The notes: generated by a model from the sequence alone, not told the origin. Positions 35,252 to 48,443 are shown, numbered from the stretch's first letter. The stretch is 64,000 bases of DNA from Cryptomeria japonica (GCF_030272615.1 NC_081413.1:441895038-441959037), one strand, 5' to 3'. Translations and numbers: made by a program.

Positions 35252-35256
35252 TGCAC

Positions 35257-37402
35257 ATTTTCACTCAGTAACCTCTGGGATTTTAGAAGCCAACTCTTCC
35301 TTAATTAGGAGAGAAAAGGGGAAAAAGGAAACATAAAAGAAAATCTAATATAAGGTGATGCGCTGAATTGGTTTCTCTGTCAAACTAAAATGGCAAAGAG
35401 AACTTTATATATATGACATTCTAATGCCTATTCAACAATTTACATGCCCTGAACACTAATCAAGATACATTTAAAGATTTATTTAACATAAAGCAACATA
35501 CACAGAGTATCTACTAGATAAAAAGTATGAAAGATGATTTAATCAAAAGAGTTTTAAGCATACATTACTAAAGTCAAGCGAGAATTTGGAGATGCACAGA
35601 AAACTATTAATGCACATCGAATAAAATTATCCTATAGGCCACACAAATAGTTTGATTATCTTAATTAAGAAACACAAAAAAAAATTTGAGGCCAAATTTC
35701 TACCTAGAAAACTTGTCTATGTATCTTCTTAGTCAAATTTTCTAAACCTTTAGCAAAAATATTATTACAATTCTTATAGGGCTAGGATTAATAGTCTGAC
35801 ACTGGATAACAAGAAAAGAATATTGAAAATGCACTTCTGGCAACACCATCATCATCTGCAAAAACAATAAAGAGTGTGAAAGAAAAAAAACTACTTTCAA
35901 CATCTAGCACAACTGCCCCCAACCTCTTGTCGATTGGATCAAAAAATGGTTCACGGCCATTTCTCCAACTATTTGCAGTTTGAGAAAGATGCCCAATTCT
36001 CTGGAAGTCAAAAATAGTGAACCTTTCGACCATTGTTAAGAAAGACACGTGGCAGTAGAAGGGAGAGACTAGAGTCTTAGCTAAACTACACTTCATAACC
36101 TTTCAGGGAGCTAACACATGTCACAACAACTTATTTTAAAACTATGGGCAAGACATCATGGGGGGAAAATAAAATCATTGTCACGTGTTAGCCGATTGTG
36201 GCTCCTCAATGAAGAGAAAAGGAGTCTTTTGAGGGCGCGCACCGTGCCAACATGCGGCGGGCATAAGCGATTTGAGAACAAAAACTATGCAAACAAAGAA
36301 AGGGAGCGCAAAATTAGACAAAAAAAGGATGTCCCTATTAATGAGGTGTGGATAAATAAATCTACAATGATAACATATGCAAAATGCATAATAAAAAGAG
36401 ATAACAATGTGCAATTTTTATGATTTTTCCACTAATGCAAGTACATAAACAATGATTGAATGCATCTAAATTTGAACATAATAGCCATATCAATCAGATT
36501 TAAAAATGTAATTAAAAAATTATGCAACACACAAGTCAATTTTAGAGTAATAAATTATGGTTTTTATTAATTTAATCTCTAAATTGGTGTAAGTCAATTG
36601 TAAATATGATTTATTAGTGCAAAATTTATTGTTTAAATGCCTACAAATCAAATCTGAGACCATAAATCAGAAATAAGCATGGAAGGAGTCAAGTTCACTA
36701 AAATGTAATGGTGTAATTTGGAACTAGGGTTTCACCAAGTAGGATAAGACCATTAATTAACCAAATTAGCCAATACATTGAAAGAAGCGCGAATCCAAAT
36801 AAGGAAAGGGCTGAAATTCTAATTAGATTCACTGGTTTGTTTGTCTCCTTTCTAGTTGAAAATTGGATTTGATTATTGTGAAAATAGGGAAAAATCATGG
36901 ATAATTGAAGTAAAATACCAAAAACAATAAGCTACAAATGTCCCATGAAGCTACCAATTAAGATCTGGGAAAAAGAAGATGTTTAGAACTTGTTCCTAGA
37001 AGTTCAACCTGATTTTTCAGAACCAGGTAGCATAGATCTGCCCTGGTCCTTCAAATTTTTATTGGTCGAAAGTTGAATTTTTTCTCATTATTGACTCTAC
37101 CAGCATTATTGAGTACAACTCCTAAGTCTATTTACTGCACACATAATGAAAGGGAAAGGTGTTGGGGATAGGGGTTTTCCTTAGGTCTAACCCTGGTTTA
37201 GGAATTAACCTTGAATGAAATAATACAAATACTAAAATAAATTTTAAGGAGATATACCTTAGATCTATATTTTTTGATGATGATGTACTTCTCTTTGAAT
37301 GCAATTACAAATGTTGAATGTAATGGCATGAAAAACACATGAACATGAAAAACTATAATCACAAACACATGTATGCATGAAGATTGAAGTAACTTTGCTC
37401 CA
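35257..37402. other. Unassigned 2.1 kb between TR-GAG2 and the LARD
   Basis: AT-rich. Its left end continues the site in which TR-GAG2 and copia-2 landed, so part of it may be upstream sequence of the minus-strand gypsy (leader or LTR), though no LTR end was found. A minus-strand frame at 35788-36096 (102 codons) and a plus-strand frame at 36118-36423 (101 codons) resemble nothing I recognise. A GC-rich patch is at 36226-36265. CTCCA at 37398-37402 should be the left target duplication of the LARD; its partner is outside the window. Confidence 0.5.
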
Positions 37403-39304
37403 TGTAATGCCCCACCAGGAAACCTCAAAGGGATAAAGCTAAAACACACGAATGGAGTGCACATAATTTTTTTTTAACAATTAAACATAACATAATGATA
37501 CAATGAGTTATCATAAGCTCAGATAACACATCAGAAGACTAAACAACCCTAAAGAGTTTCCCAATGTCATTACTTAATTTAACATCTAACTCAACTCACG
37601 ACATTGATCCAACTAAGCCGGTTCACTTAATTACATTTTATTACTTTAAACGAATATAATTTGTAAAGCAATTTAAAATTATAGATAACAGGACGCGTTC
37701 ATCCATCATGGTTGAAAATGTAGCTAACATGAGGAAATTCACCCATTACAGTTGAAACATAGATAACATGTGGGCATTCATTCATTAGAGTTTAAATATA
37801 GACAACTTAATGAAGTTCATCCATTAGAGTTAAACTTATGGTTAACATGATTAAGTTCATCCAATAAATTTTAACCATTCATTACGTTCAATCTTACATT
37901 AAACATATACCATGCATCTAATTTCATATCATACTTTGGCTTCATAAAAATTAATGAATACTTCCCATGCCTACTTCATTCCATTAATCAAATCTACATT
38001 CTCTTATGATCCTAGTTACTACATTTAATAAAATGACTACATACATGCATTTATGATTATCTTCATCTAATCCCCATTATACATTTTGACATAAAGCATC
38101 CATACAAGCCGAATTAAAAGAAAACATAAAATTGTAAAAACACCCCATAACACTGAAATGATCTCAGAGTTCACCCTTAGTGGGCTACATCTTTGAGTCT
38201 GTTCAATTGCAAGACCCCTCTAATACTTAATCAATAGTGAAGGATACATAAGGTTCACATCATTTACAATCCTGCCATCAAAGTAAACATAACCAATAAT
38301 ACACATGACCACCTTGGTCCATTAAATACATAAATGATCCCTGAATAGGAAAGGATCCAACTGAACATAAAAAGAAGCAATTATAAAAGATCAACTGGAG
38401 CATCCTTGAAACTAAATCTTTGCAACCCATCATAAGCATCCCATGGTCTAACATGAAAATCAGGTTCTCATGAGGGCAATAAACAATAGGATGACTCCGC
38501 CACCGTGCTCTGATCAAAGGCAACACAACACACACTAGCAAACATATTCAAATGAACTCCTAAAACCCAGGAATACTCAAGGTCAAACAAATAGAGTTCA
38601 ATATGGTAGGATTACCCACTTGGTCAAACTAAACTTCATACGGGGTGCACTAACTAACGATACTCTAACTAGAGACCTGACCAACTAGGGTCTACCACAA
38701 ACCAATATTTAACATACACACAAGGGACATGATCGAACACAACCTATCACATGAAAACAGTCCAGATTCGGGATCAAGACCAACACTGGTACCCAAATCG
38801 ACAAATGACAATAACCTACAATCACAAATGAGGATTTGCCATTTCATAAGCAAATGTGAATACAAAAAATTACATGCATAGGCAGAGATTAGGAAGGACA
38901 ATCTTTTACACATTGGTTAATCATTAAAATCGATCTAGTTCTCTAACGGATCTAAGTTCTCAAAATATAATAACAGAAAGAAAAAACACTATTACAAGGT
39001 AAATTCAATACCACAATGGCAATAGTACAATTTTGCCTATTTCCCAATTCTAGAAAAAAATATAAATTAAACAATTTATTTAAATTTCCAAAATACCCAA
39101 ATACTATATTATTTCATTTCTAAAATCTCCTGATAACCTATTATCGTCTAATTTCTAAGATAATATATTCCAGGATAATATATTATTTAAAATTTACTAA
39201 ATAATAAATATATTTTATTTCCAAAAATTTTCAATAAAAATATTATTTAATCTTATTCCCAAATAAAATGCTTCCTGCAAGCCTATAAAAATAAATACAA
39301 TCCA

Positions 39305-39307
<3 letters not shown>

Positions 39308-39364
<57 letters not shown>
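39308..39364. repeat. (TA)n microsatellite, left LARD LTR
   Basis: About 57 bp of uninterrupted TA. The homologous run in the right LTR (53870-53991) is about 122 bp. Confidence 0.97.
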
Positions 39365-39369
<5 letters not shown>

Positions 39370-40306
39370 AAACTAAATTAAATATAAAATAATTTAATTT
39401 CAAGAACCCAATTACATATATCAAAATTCCTTAAAACCAAATTATTAATTTTGATTAATCCCAAAATAGTTTTAAAAAAAACATTAAAATAAGATTAGAA
39501 TATATATTTATTATCCCTTATCCTACAAAATTGTTTGCAAGTGAAATTAGAATCATTCCACATATTACAATGCGATTTTTACTTTTAAAATAGTATAATG
39601 AATCTTTATTTTATTTTATAAATAATCACGAAGTGACAATAGAATTATTTCTATATTTGATATGATTTTTGTTTTATAAAATTAGAATAAAATATTCAAT
39701 TCATATTATCCCAGGAAATAGCTAACAATTGAAAATAAAATATTTCTTTCCTTTTTTTTTTAAAACTCAAAACACAATAATTGATAAATTTAAAATTGTA
39801 AATAAATATATTAATATTTATAGATACACAGGCTTTATTTCCATTCCGCTACATAAACCTCTAATTTTAAAATAAATTAGAATTACCAAACTAAATTTCA
39901 CAGAGATCAATAATGGAAAATAAAAATATTCTTATTTCTATATCAAAATAGAATTTACAGATAACACAATAGCTTCCAAAATTTTATATTTAAAAAAAAA
40001 CAATAAATTTCTCTTCCATAGAGAAAAGATCAGTTAAAAACATTTGCTCCAATTTTTTGTAAAATGAAATACATAGTTTATAACAACTAAAATTATAAAC
40101 TTTAATAATCTGAACATAAATTTTATTTCATAAGCAAACTTAATCAACGAAAATCTGAAACTAATAAATACTGGTAAAATGAAATTTCAAACTCTATTAC
40201 AACACATAGAGGACAAATACCAGAGAAAATTTTAAAACAAAACCCATAAGGCCAAATTGGGTGACTATCAGATTAATGTCCGATTCCATTGATTGATGCC
40301 TCGGAT

Positions 40307-41867
40307 GCCGTTTTGGGGAAGAAAGCCCTGGATCTTCAAGCTTTAGCGGTTGTGATTTAGGTTTGGGGAGATCCTATTTCTCTGTCCAAGCTTCACTATA
40401 AAATTCATGCACATTGGTATGGTACTTTGTTCTTTCATGTTCTTTTTGCATGCTCGTTTATTGTTGTGTTTGATTCAACATTTGCTAGGGATAAGGCTCT
40501 ATGCACTCCATTTTTTTGGCTTGGAAAAAACTTGATTTTTGTGGAAAGTTGGAAACCCTTTCTGACAACATCTAGGGTTGGTCCAAAACAGGTCCCAATG
40601 TGGTTTAAACTTCCACTTTTACCATCTAAATTTATTGAATCTGACATATTAACAAAAATTGGGGATTCGTTGGGTAAATTCTTGATGTCTTGTTCATTGT
40701 TTGAGGATGGGGCACTGGTTGTCAAAATTTGTGTTTTAACTTGTCCTAAAACTCCTCCACCAAAGTTTTGTATTATTAGGTCTCCCTTTGGTTTATGGCG
40801 GCAAAATTTGGTTAAGGATTTTTGGTTGCTCTGATGTAGTTATGGATTCTCTAATGTTTTTTCACATGAAATCCATTCGTTTTGGCTCGGGGGAAGCTGA
40901 ATCTCCGTTTGTTGAGAATGTGGAAGCTCATACCTGGAAAAAAATACAGTTGTCTGGTCCTGCTATCAATCCTCCTTCCCTTGTGAACAAACCCTTCTCT
41001 CCTATGGATTCTGTAGTGGCTCTCAATAATTTTGTTCCTCCTCCGAGGATTGGACGGTCAGATGTTCTTCCTCTGAAAAAACCTAATGTCTTTATAAATA
41101 TAGGATTATCTTCTGATCCCATGGTTGATCTGGGCATCTCTGAGCCTGTGGTTGACTTGGGCAATATAGTAGGGGTTGAATCATGTATCCCTGATATAGG
41201 TGCTGATACTACCTCAGTTGGGGGGACTTTATTAGATCATGCATCATAAGTACCCGCAGGTTTGTTAGAAAATGTTAATTCTGTGGACATTGTTCTAGAT
41301 GATCTTCTTATTGCTCAAGTTCAGGAGTTAATTAATACTAATAAGGCTCTTCTGGACTCTCCTTTAGCTAATAAGGTACTCTCTTCGATTTCAGTTGATT
41401 TAGGCATTTTGGAGAATGATTTGGCTGCTTTTCCAACCAATAATCCTTTTGAGCTCCTTGATAGGGATAAGGCATTGATGGCTTTAGGACTTGTGTCACC
41501 ACTACCTCCTGTGGTCTCAGATAAGGAGGAGAGTGGGGTAGATAAGGCCATTGTGGTGGTTTCTCTAGGGCTTCCTTTGGTACAAACTCCTCTTCTCCCT
41601 TCCTCACCCTTATCTACTCTAGGGAAAAGGGGGCGTAAGCCCAAGCATGTCAAGACTCAATTATAAATTGATGCAGGGATCCAATCAACTATTTTATCTT
41701 CCTTAGAGACTTCGAAAAAGAAAAGATCAAAGAAACCCTTTAGTCCTCCTCTTACAAGAGCTCTAGCTACTAAACATAGTCTTCATAAGGTTTTCTCGGT
41801 TGGGGTGGTTTCCCCAGTCTCGTTGAATTCTTTGAGGGGAGCTAAGGCCTCCCTTCAGGACCAATGA
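40307..41867 (+). pseudogene. LINE-1 ORF1 (DUF4283-like RNA-binding protein), frameshifted
   Basis: The first part (about 40307-40834) reads WYGTLFFHVLF, VGPKQVPMWFKLPLLPSKF and IGDSLGKFL, matching the DUF4283 region of plant LINE ORF1 (normally W.P....PVWVRLP.LP...L..IG..LG). Near 40830 the frame changes. The second part (40788-41867) is Pro/Ser/Val-rich, has one stop at 41247 and another at 41664, and ends with basic KKKRSKKPF. No zinc knuckle was seen. Its TGA (41865-41867) overlaps the ORF2 start as ATGA. ORF1 proteins bind element RNA in the ribonucleoprotein. There is no clear start codon at the 5' edge. Confidence 0.75.
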
Positions 41868-44800
41868 GGTTAATATCCTGGAATGTTAGGGGCTTAAACG
41901 CCCCTAACAAACGATGCTTGATTAAGTCACAATTGGACTTAATGAAGTGTGATTTGGTGCTGTTTCAAGAAACTAAGTTAAATTTGCAGTCGGCGGATAG
42001 GTTATTTTCTTCTTGGAAAGTTTGGAATTTTTGTTCATCTCCCTCTTCAGGGGCATCGGGTGGATTGGCAGTTATTTGGAGAGATTCTGTTGTTCACTTC
42101 TTGTTAGTTGCCTCATCATCTAATTAGATGCTTGGAATAGTTAAGAGTAGATCATCAAACTTAAAGTTTTGGCTATTTAATGTTTATGGCCCTTTTGGGG
42201 TTCTAGAGAAAAGAATGCTTTGGAATTTCTTGGTTTCTCTTGCTACTCCTTTGCGGAATGGTTTTCTGATTTTTGGGGGTGATTTCAATGCAATTACTAG
42301 TTTGGATGAAAAGGTTGGGGGAATTATCCCTAATAAGATGCTATTTCAGATTTTTGCAATTTCACTCATTCCTTGAGTCTAGTTGATTGTAAACCTCTTA
42401 ATGGTTCATTTACATGGACTAATATGCGAAGGGACTTTTGTCAAATTTCGGAAAGGTTGGATCATTTCATGGTTTCTGATAACTGGTTTAGTTCAGGACA
42501 GGATTTTGTATCCTCAATTCTTCCCTTTACTAGCTCTAATCATTTCCCTATTTAGTTTGATATTTTTGAGGATAGGGCTCCTAGAAAGTTACCATTCAAG
42601 TTTGAGCCAATGTGGTTTAGGGACCAATCATTTTTGCCTTAAAATTTTGGTGGAAATCAACCCCTTTTTTTCCTGGGTCTAGGATGTTTCAGCTAGTTAA
42701 AAAGTTGGGTTTTTTGAAGACAAGAATAAAGGATTGGAATGTGCAGCATTTTAAGAATGTCTTTGGTGAAAAGGCCAGGCTTTAGGAGGAAATTGATCAA
42801 CTTAATAAAAAAATTGTTGCTTCAGGTATGTCTTCTGTGATGTATGATGAGCTTAAAAATCTGAACATTCAGTTGAGTGAGATTCTGGCTAGGGAAGAAT
42901 CTTATTGGAGGCAAAAGTCTATGGATCTTTGGTTTTCTAAAGGTGATCGAAATACCAAATTATTTCATTCCTCCTATAAGCTCAAGAGACTTCGTAATCA
43001 AATCTCTTGTATTATTGATTCTAATGGTAATACTCTACTAGATGAAGACGAAATAGCTTCTGAAGCTGTTAGGTTTTTTAAATCTCTTCTCTCAGTAGAG
43101 CCAGTGGTGGTTGATGACGAGATTGTAAATTCAATCCCTCCTCTAGTCTCTCAAGAAGATAATAAGATGCTGATGGCCCCATTTTCGTTAGCTGAATTGA
43201 AAGAGATAGTCTTTTCCATGCACCTGAAAAAGGCATCAGGACCGGATGGATTTATAGCATTATTCTTCCAGAAATGTTGGGACTTTATAGGGAAAGATGT
43301 GTTGTTAGCCTTGGAGGAGTCTAGAAGGAATAGGGTGATTCTAAGGGAAATTAATACTACTCTTATTGCTATTATCTCGAAGGTAGATAACCCTACCTCT
43401 TTTTGGGACTTTCGTCCAATTGCCTTGTGTACCACCTTATACAAAATATTTACTAAGGCAATTTTGGTTAGATTATCTAAACTCCTTCCTCAGATAATTT
43501 TGTTAGAGCAAGGTGGGTTTGTGCCTAGACGGGAAACTCCTGAAGGTGCCATTGTAGCTCATGAAATCCTGCACTCTATTTCTCAACAAAAGGTATTAGC
43601 AATGATTCTTAAATTAGACATGCTTAAAGTGTATGATCATGTCAATTGGCAGTCTTTGCTCGTTGTCTTGAGCCAGTTTGGGTTTTCAAGGTGTTGGGTT
43701 AAGTGGATCTATTCATGTATTTCCTCCGCCCGCTTCTCAGTATTGATTAATGGGTCTCCCTCGGGCTTTTTTGCCTCCTCCCAGGCTATTGGGAAAGGAG
43801 ATCCCTTATCTCCTTTTTTGTTTATCATTTTGGCAGAAGCATTAAGTTGTGCCATATCTAATGCTACGACATTGGTTCTATGATCAGGTATTAGAGTAGA
43901 TGGCCTCCCTTCTTCATAATCTCATTGCTTATTCATTGATGATACGCTTTTGTTTGGGAAGGCCACTATGAGGGAAGCCCAAGTTATTGAGAAAATTATC
44001 TCTGACTATTCAGCCTTTTCTAGCCAAAAGGTTAACAAGCAAAAGTCCAAAATCTTTTTTGTAAATGTGCCCACTATAGTCCGGGACAATCTTACCCGCT
44101 TTTGGAGTTTTCAAGTTGGGTCTTTCCCCTGTATGTATTTAGGCATTCCTTTCTTTCTAGGGGCAGATAAGATCTCTTTTTGGGATAAAGTTGTCCATTC
44201 TATCACCTCTAGAATTTCCTCTTGGAATCACAAGTGGTTAACAATGGTAGGCAAGATCCTTCTAATCAAATAAGTTTTGAGTTCCATTCCTACATATCTC
44301 ATGTCTATTCTACAGGCTCCCTCTCAAGTCATTAAGAGGATAAATGTATCCCTTAGGTCCTTCCTTTGGAATGATAATTTAGGGGGGAAGCATAAGATTC
44401 CTCTTCTTGCTTGGGATAAAGTTTGCCGCCCCAAGGAGCTGGGGGGGCGGTTATTTGCGACGTGGATATTCAAAATAAGGCATTAGGGGCTAAATTGATT
44501 TGGAAGCTATACACAGCCCCCCATAGTAAATGGGCCTTCGTCATGCTTGCTAAATATTTAAGGGGAACACCCAGAGAAAGGATTTTTACTGCAACATCCC
44601 TTTTGAAGGGTTCTGCATTCTAAAATTTTCTGATTTCTTGTAGGGAGGTGATTTTGCCACATTTATCTTGGTTTGTTCATAATGGGAGAAAAGACCATTT
44701 TTGGGATGAAGTTTGGAATGGGCATCCTGCTCTCTCAACTATCTGTGATTGGTCCCCTTTGCCGGATATCCTCTCGAGTCTTTGGGGACCCTTTGTTGTA

Positions 44801-46105
44801 GACTATTTTACCATTGACACCTCAGGGCCATGTATAGTGGTCAAATGGAGGGATATCCCTCCCCTGGCTATTAATATTAATATTAATATTGTTTTAGCTT
44901 TTATGGAAGAACTTCCGAAGAGACCTGTAGCTTTTCAAAATAGAGAGGATTCTTTGGTTTGGGTTAAAAATGCGTCAGGCTCCTATTTGGTAAAAGAGGG
45001 GTATAATTCTTTGATTTAGACCCCTGTATCTATCTACTGGCCTACTAAGCTATTCTAGCATTCTGCTTGTCTTCCAAAAGAAGGGGCTTTTGCCTGGCTG
45101 GCAATCCAAGATAGAATCCTCACTGGAATGCGATTGGATAGGCTTGGGATTACGACAGTGTTTCCTTGTGTTTTTTGTGGTTATTGCATGGAATCGATGG
45201 ATCACCTCTTCCTGCTATGTCCCTTTGCTTCTGAGTGTTGGTATTGGCTATTTGGTATGTTAGGGTGGTCTTCTACTCTCTGCTCAAGTCTACTTTCACA
45301 ATTTCGATCCTTGGCCTTGTTGTTTCCTGCTTCATTTTATTCATCTCTTTGGATAGTTGCTCCATCTCCAGTGATTTGGAATATTTGGCTTGAAAGGAAT
45401 TCAAGAATATTTAATCATAAGTCTACATCTTTGATAGACATTATTGGTAAAATCCAAGCCTCCATTAGTGAAGCGATGCTTTCTTTCATTCTCAAAAATT
45501 TAGGGCATCTCACAACCTTTTCCCATTGGGATAACTGGGTTACTTGGAGATGGCCCTCACTTCATTTACTACCCTCTCATGGAGCTATATCAGATGCTTT
45601 TTCTTCATGTCTTAAGTGAAAGATGGCTAAGTGGAGTCCTCCCCCTTTTCCTTCTTTCAAACTTTAGTTTGATGGGGCCTCTAAGGGTAATCTGGGGAAG
45701 TCTAGGATTGGGGTAATTATCTTTGACCACTCTTCAAAAATTATCAAGGTAGTTGGTAAATATATTGGCTATGGCACTAACAACATGGCACAATTTTAGG
45801 CTCTATCCTTTGGACTTGATTTGGCTCATTCTCTAAATATCAAGGATATTGTTATTGAAGGTGATTCAATGCTTGTCTACTAGGCGGTTGCTGCCAAAAA
45901 GTGTTTCTCTTGGCATTTATAGTACCTTTTGGAGCACATTCTTTTCCAACTTAATGGCTTTTCCACTTTCTCGATTTCACACTACTTTAGAGAGATTAAT
46001 GTGTTTGCTGATTTTCTTGCAAATAAGGTTGCTACTGAAGGTGCGGATTGCATAGAACTTGCACCCTCGGACTTTCCTATCTCCTGCATGAAAATTCTAT
46101 CTTAA
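41864..46105 (+). pseudogene. LINE-1 ORF2: endonuclease, reverse transcriptase, RNase H; broken
   Basis: ATG 41864 (MRLISWNVRGLN) starts an AP endonuclease with FQETKL, YGPFG, GGDFNAI, GSFTWTN and ERLDHFM (to about 42560). RT follows: SKGDRNTKLFH, KKASGPDGF (43208-43250), LKLDMLKVYD at about 43609, GKGDPLSPFLF at 43789 (RQGDPLSP in active relatives) and FIDDTLLF at 43932. Then zf-RVT (VFCGYCMESMDHLFLLCP, about 45160-45230) and RNase H (FDGASKGN at 45668, IEGDSMLVY, FADFLANKVA) to TAA 46103-46105. Internal stops (for example 42125, 43880, 45017, 45664) and several frame changes inactivate it. Confidence 0.92.
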
Positions 46106-46812
46106 TAGTCCTTCTTGGTGTGGTTGTTTTATATATTTTGGTTGGGTGCTCAAGTATGGCACATATTTGTCTATTTGTTGTTATTTGAGTATGAAATGCT
46201 TAGCAATATGTGGATTTTCTTGGGTAGAATTGGTGGGTGGTGGTTTTTATGAGATGCAGTTTATTGGGTGGGGTAAATGGCTTCTTGTTATGTTGTTACT
46301 GGTATGGCTGTTACTATGGATTATTGTATGGATTGGTTTTGCCTTGTTTCCTGAAGGTTGTCTCCATCCTCCTCTACTTCTTATATGGATAGGCCTATGT
46401 ATGCTAACCATTTTCATGCTGTCAAGTTTACTTCTCCTTGGTTCCCTCTTGGCTGTGTTTTTTGTTCTCTGTAGGTCTTTGGACTCATGTGGTGCATAAG
46501 TGGATTGATGTTTTGGTGTTGGCACTAATCTTGGTTGCATTTTTGGGATGATAGCCTCTCCACTGGACTATTAATACAAGATTTCTTAAAAGCTTCCTTT
46601 ATATCTAATGTAATTGAGAATGTAGTCAGGGTATCTTGGGCTGCATATGGGATATTGTAAAGGGTAGGTAGGCTTATGTTTCTAAACAATACTGAGGGGT
46701 TTTCTTACTGGTTCTTTCCCCTCAGTGCTCATTGAACTAGACACCATGTTAAAAAAAAAAAAAAATTAATATAATTTTAATGGATCATCCACTTTTATCA
46801 AAAAAAGAAAAT
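46106..46812 (+). other. LINE-1 3' UTR and tail
   Basis: T-rich untranslated region, an internal A-run (46751-46765), then a terminal ATCAAAAAAAG. The hydrophobic frame at 46146-46499 is a by-product of T-rich sequence. Confidence 0.7.
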
Positions 46813-47010
46813 GAATGGGAAGAGGAAAAATATAACTCTATTCCATATTCCTCCAAAATGAAACTATCAAAAGAAATACATAGCCTGGAAGCACAGGAGG
46901 GTAATTTTGGCAAAATTTTGCCAGCATAACCCTTGTGATTTATATTTTGAAAACAGATCATTTTATCATAAACAAAATAAAAACCCAACTAGAAATTGGA
47001 AACACAACCT

Positions 47011-47139
47011 ATTCTATTTATTCTTTTACAAATACACAGAAAACTACAGAGAGAGGAAGAATATTTGAGCAAATATTCTATTTATTCTTTTACAAATACA
47101 CAGAAAAACTACAGAGAGAGGAAGAATATTTGAGCTAAT
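47011..47139. repeat. 64-bp tandem duplication in the left LARD LTR
   Basis: Units at 47011 and 47075 start ATTCTATTTATTC and run to GAGC(A/T)AAT. The same pair is in the right LTR at 63155-63282, so the duplication predates insertion of the LARD. Confidence 0.9.
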
Positions 47140-48177
47140 ATTAAAACAAAAATAAACAGGCAGAAGCTATCCAACCTTGGAAGCTTTCCTGGAAGATCTT
47201 GAGGAAGAGCTCATCCAACCAGGTATCCATGCCAATCCTTCCTTCCAGATCCTTATTTCTTCCACATGCATCCAAGAAAAAAATAAAAAATTTCTTCCCA
47301 CAGACTGCCGCCTCCTTCCGGTGAACTCCAAGAATTAAAAATTAGAAAAACATATGCAAACTAAACTTTTTTTAGGTTTTCCCACCCAAAAATATTCTTG
47401 AAAATAAAATATTTAATAATAAGAGCATTTATGTTTCAAATTAGAAAAATAAAAAAATGTTTTTCTGTCCCTCATGTAATTTCTAATTTTTTCTATTTAA
47501 CACAACTTAGCATTTTCTTTATTTCAAAATTATATGAGGGTAAAATATATTATTATTATTATTTTTAATTAAAATAAAATCCTATTTTAAAAACAAACAA
47601 ACTTTATCCAACATTTTAATCTTGCTTTTCTAACTAAGTTGATTTTCTTAATTAATTAAAATCAACCTTTCTATTTTTAAAAGGAAAAGAGATTAAATTA
47701 ATTATATTTCAAATTAATTTAAATCTTTCCCTTCCAAAAACATAACTAAATAAATTAATCAATTAAAATTAACCATTTAATTAAACTAGCTACAAATTTA
47801 AATTGAGCAATTCTAAATAACGACTAATCGTATAAAAGGAACCTATTTAATTTAGTCCCTTAATTTTTAATGCAAAAAACACAACTTAATCAAATAAAAT
47901 ATAAAGGATTAATTTCTCAATTTAACCACACACACAAAAACCGCAATCCAAGAAAGCCAAACAAACAGACGACCTACATACCCAACCAAAGGAATACTGA
48001 CTGACTACTAACGACACTCACTTGAGTATGACTAGGGTCACATGAGAGTCTATTGACCACCTAATCCAATTTTCTAAGGGTTAATGAGAAGCACTCAAAC
48101 CTTTGAATCCAGGTGAAGATGAACCTCACACCCATGCAGTATTGTACCTACAATCTCCTGCAACCCTGAATCATATT

Positions 48178-48183
<6 letters not shown>

Positions 48184-48251
<68 letters not shown>
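48184..48251. repeat. (AC)n microsatellite, left LARD LTR
   Basis: About 68 bp of AC repeat. The matching place in the right LTR is outside the window. Confidence 0.97.
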
Positions 48252-48254
<3 letters not shown>

Positions 48255-48430
48255 TTAATAAAAGTTTAGCCTGAGATAAATAGCACAATTCAGGAGAAAT
48301 AATAAACTTACATATGAATTGATGTGACAATCACATTAGTAGGTACACATATTAATTAAAACACCTGACTATAACTTGATTACATGATAACTAACCAAGA
48401 TTAAAATCTGATTAGGGTAGGGGTACTACA

Positions 48431-48443
48431 TTCTCCCCCCTAG
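48431..48443 (-). other. LARD polypurine tract
   Basis: The minus strand reads AGGGGGGAGAA directly before the LTR start TGTAGTACCCC. Confidence 0.82.

Larger units (their letters stand above)
40280..46812 (+). mobile_element. LINE-1: plant L1-type retrotransposon in the left LARD LTR
   Basis: Non-LTR order: ORF1 with a DUF4283-like region, then AP endonuclease, RT, zf-RVT and RNase H in ORF2, a 3' UTR of about 700 bp with a poly(A) stretch at 46751-46765, and a terminal ATCAAAAAAAG near 46797-46807. Borders come from comparison with the right LTR: similarity stops at 40279 and resumes at 46813. No target duplication is visible, and about 11 bases of the sister LTR are missing. The 5' end starts just before the DUF4283 region, so it may be 5' truncated. 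Confidence 0.88.
37403..48430 (-). repeat. LARD 3' LTR (left copy), carrying LINE-1
   Basis: Segments 37403-40279 and 46813-48430 match the right LTR; the middle is LINE-1. It includes a (TA)n run at 39308-39364, a 64-bp tandem duplication at 47011-47139, and an (AC)n run at 48184-48251. No gene belongs to the LTR itself. Small frames such as 38278-38541 and 38692-38913 recur in the right LTR (52824-53087, 53238-53459) without recognisable content. Confidence 0.88.

Noticed and set aside
46146-46499. 117-codon hydrophobic frame (possible membrane protein)
   Set aside because: It lies in the T-rich 3' UTR of LINE-1, which gives Leu/Val/Trp-rich translation by composition. No motif and no start context.
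48148-48330. Frame with Cys-Val repeats
   Set aside because: It is the translation of the (AC)n microsatellite on the minus strand.
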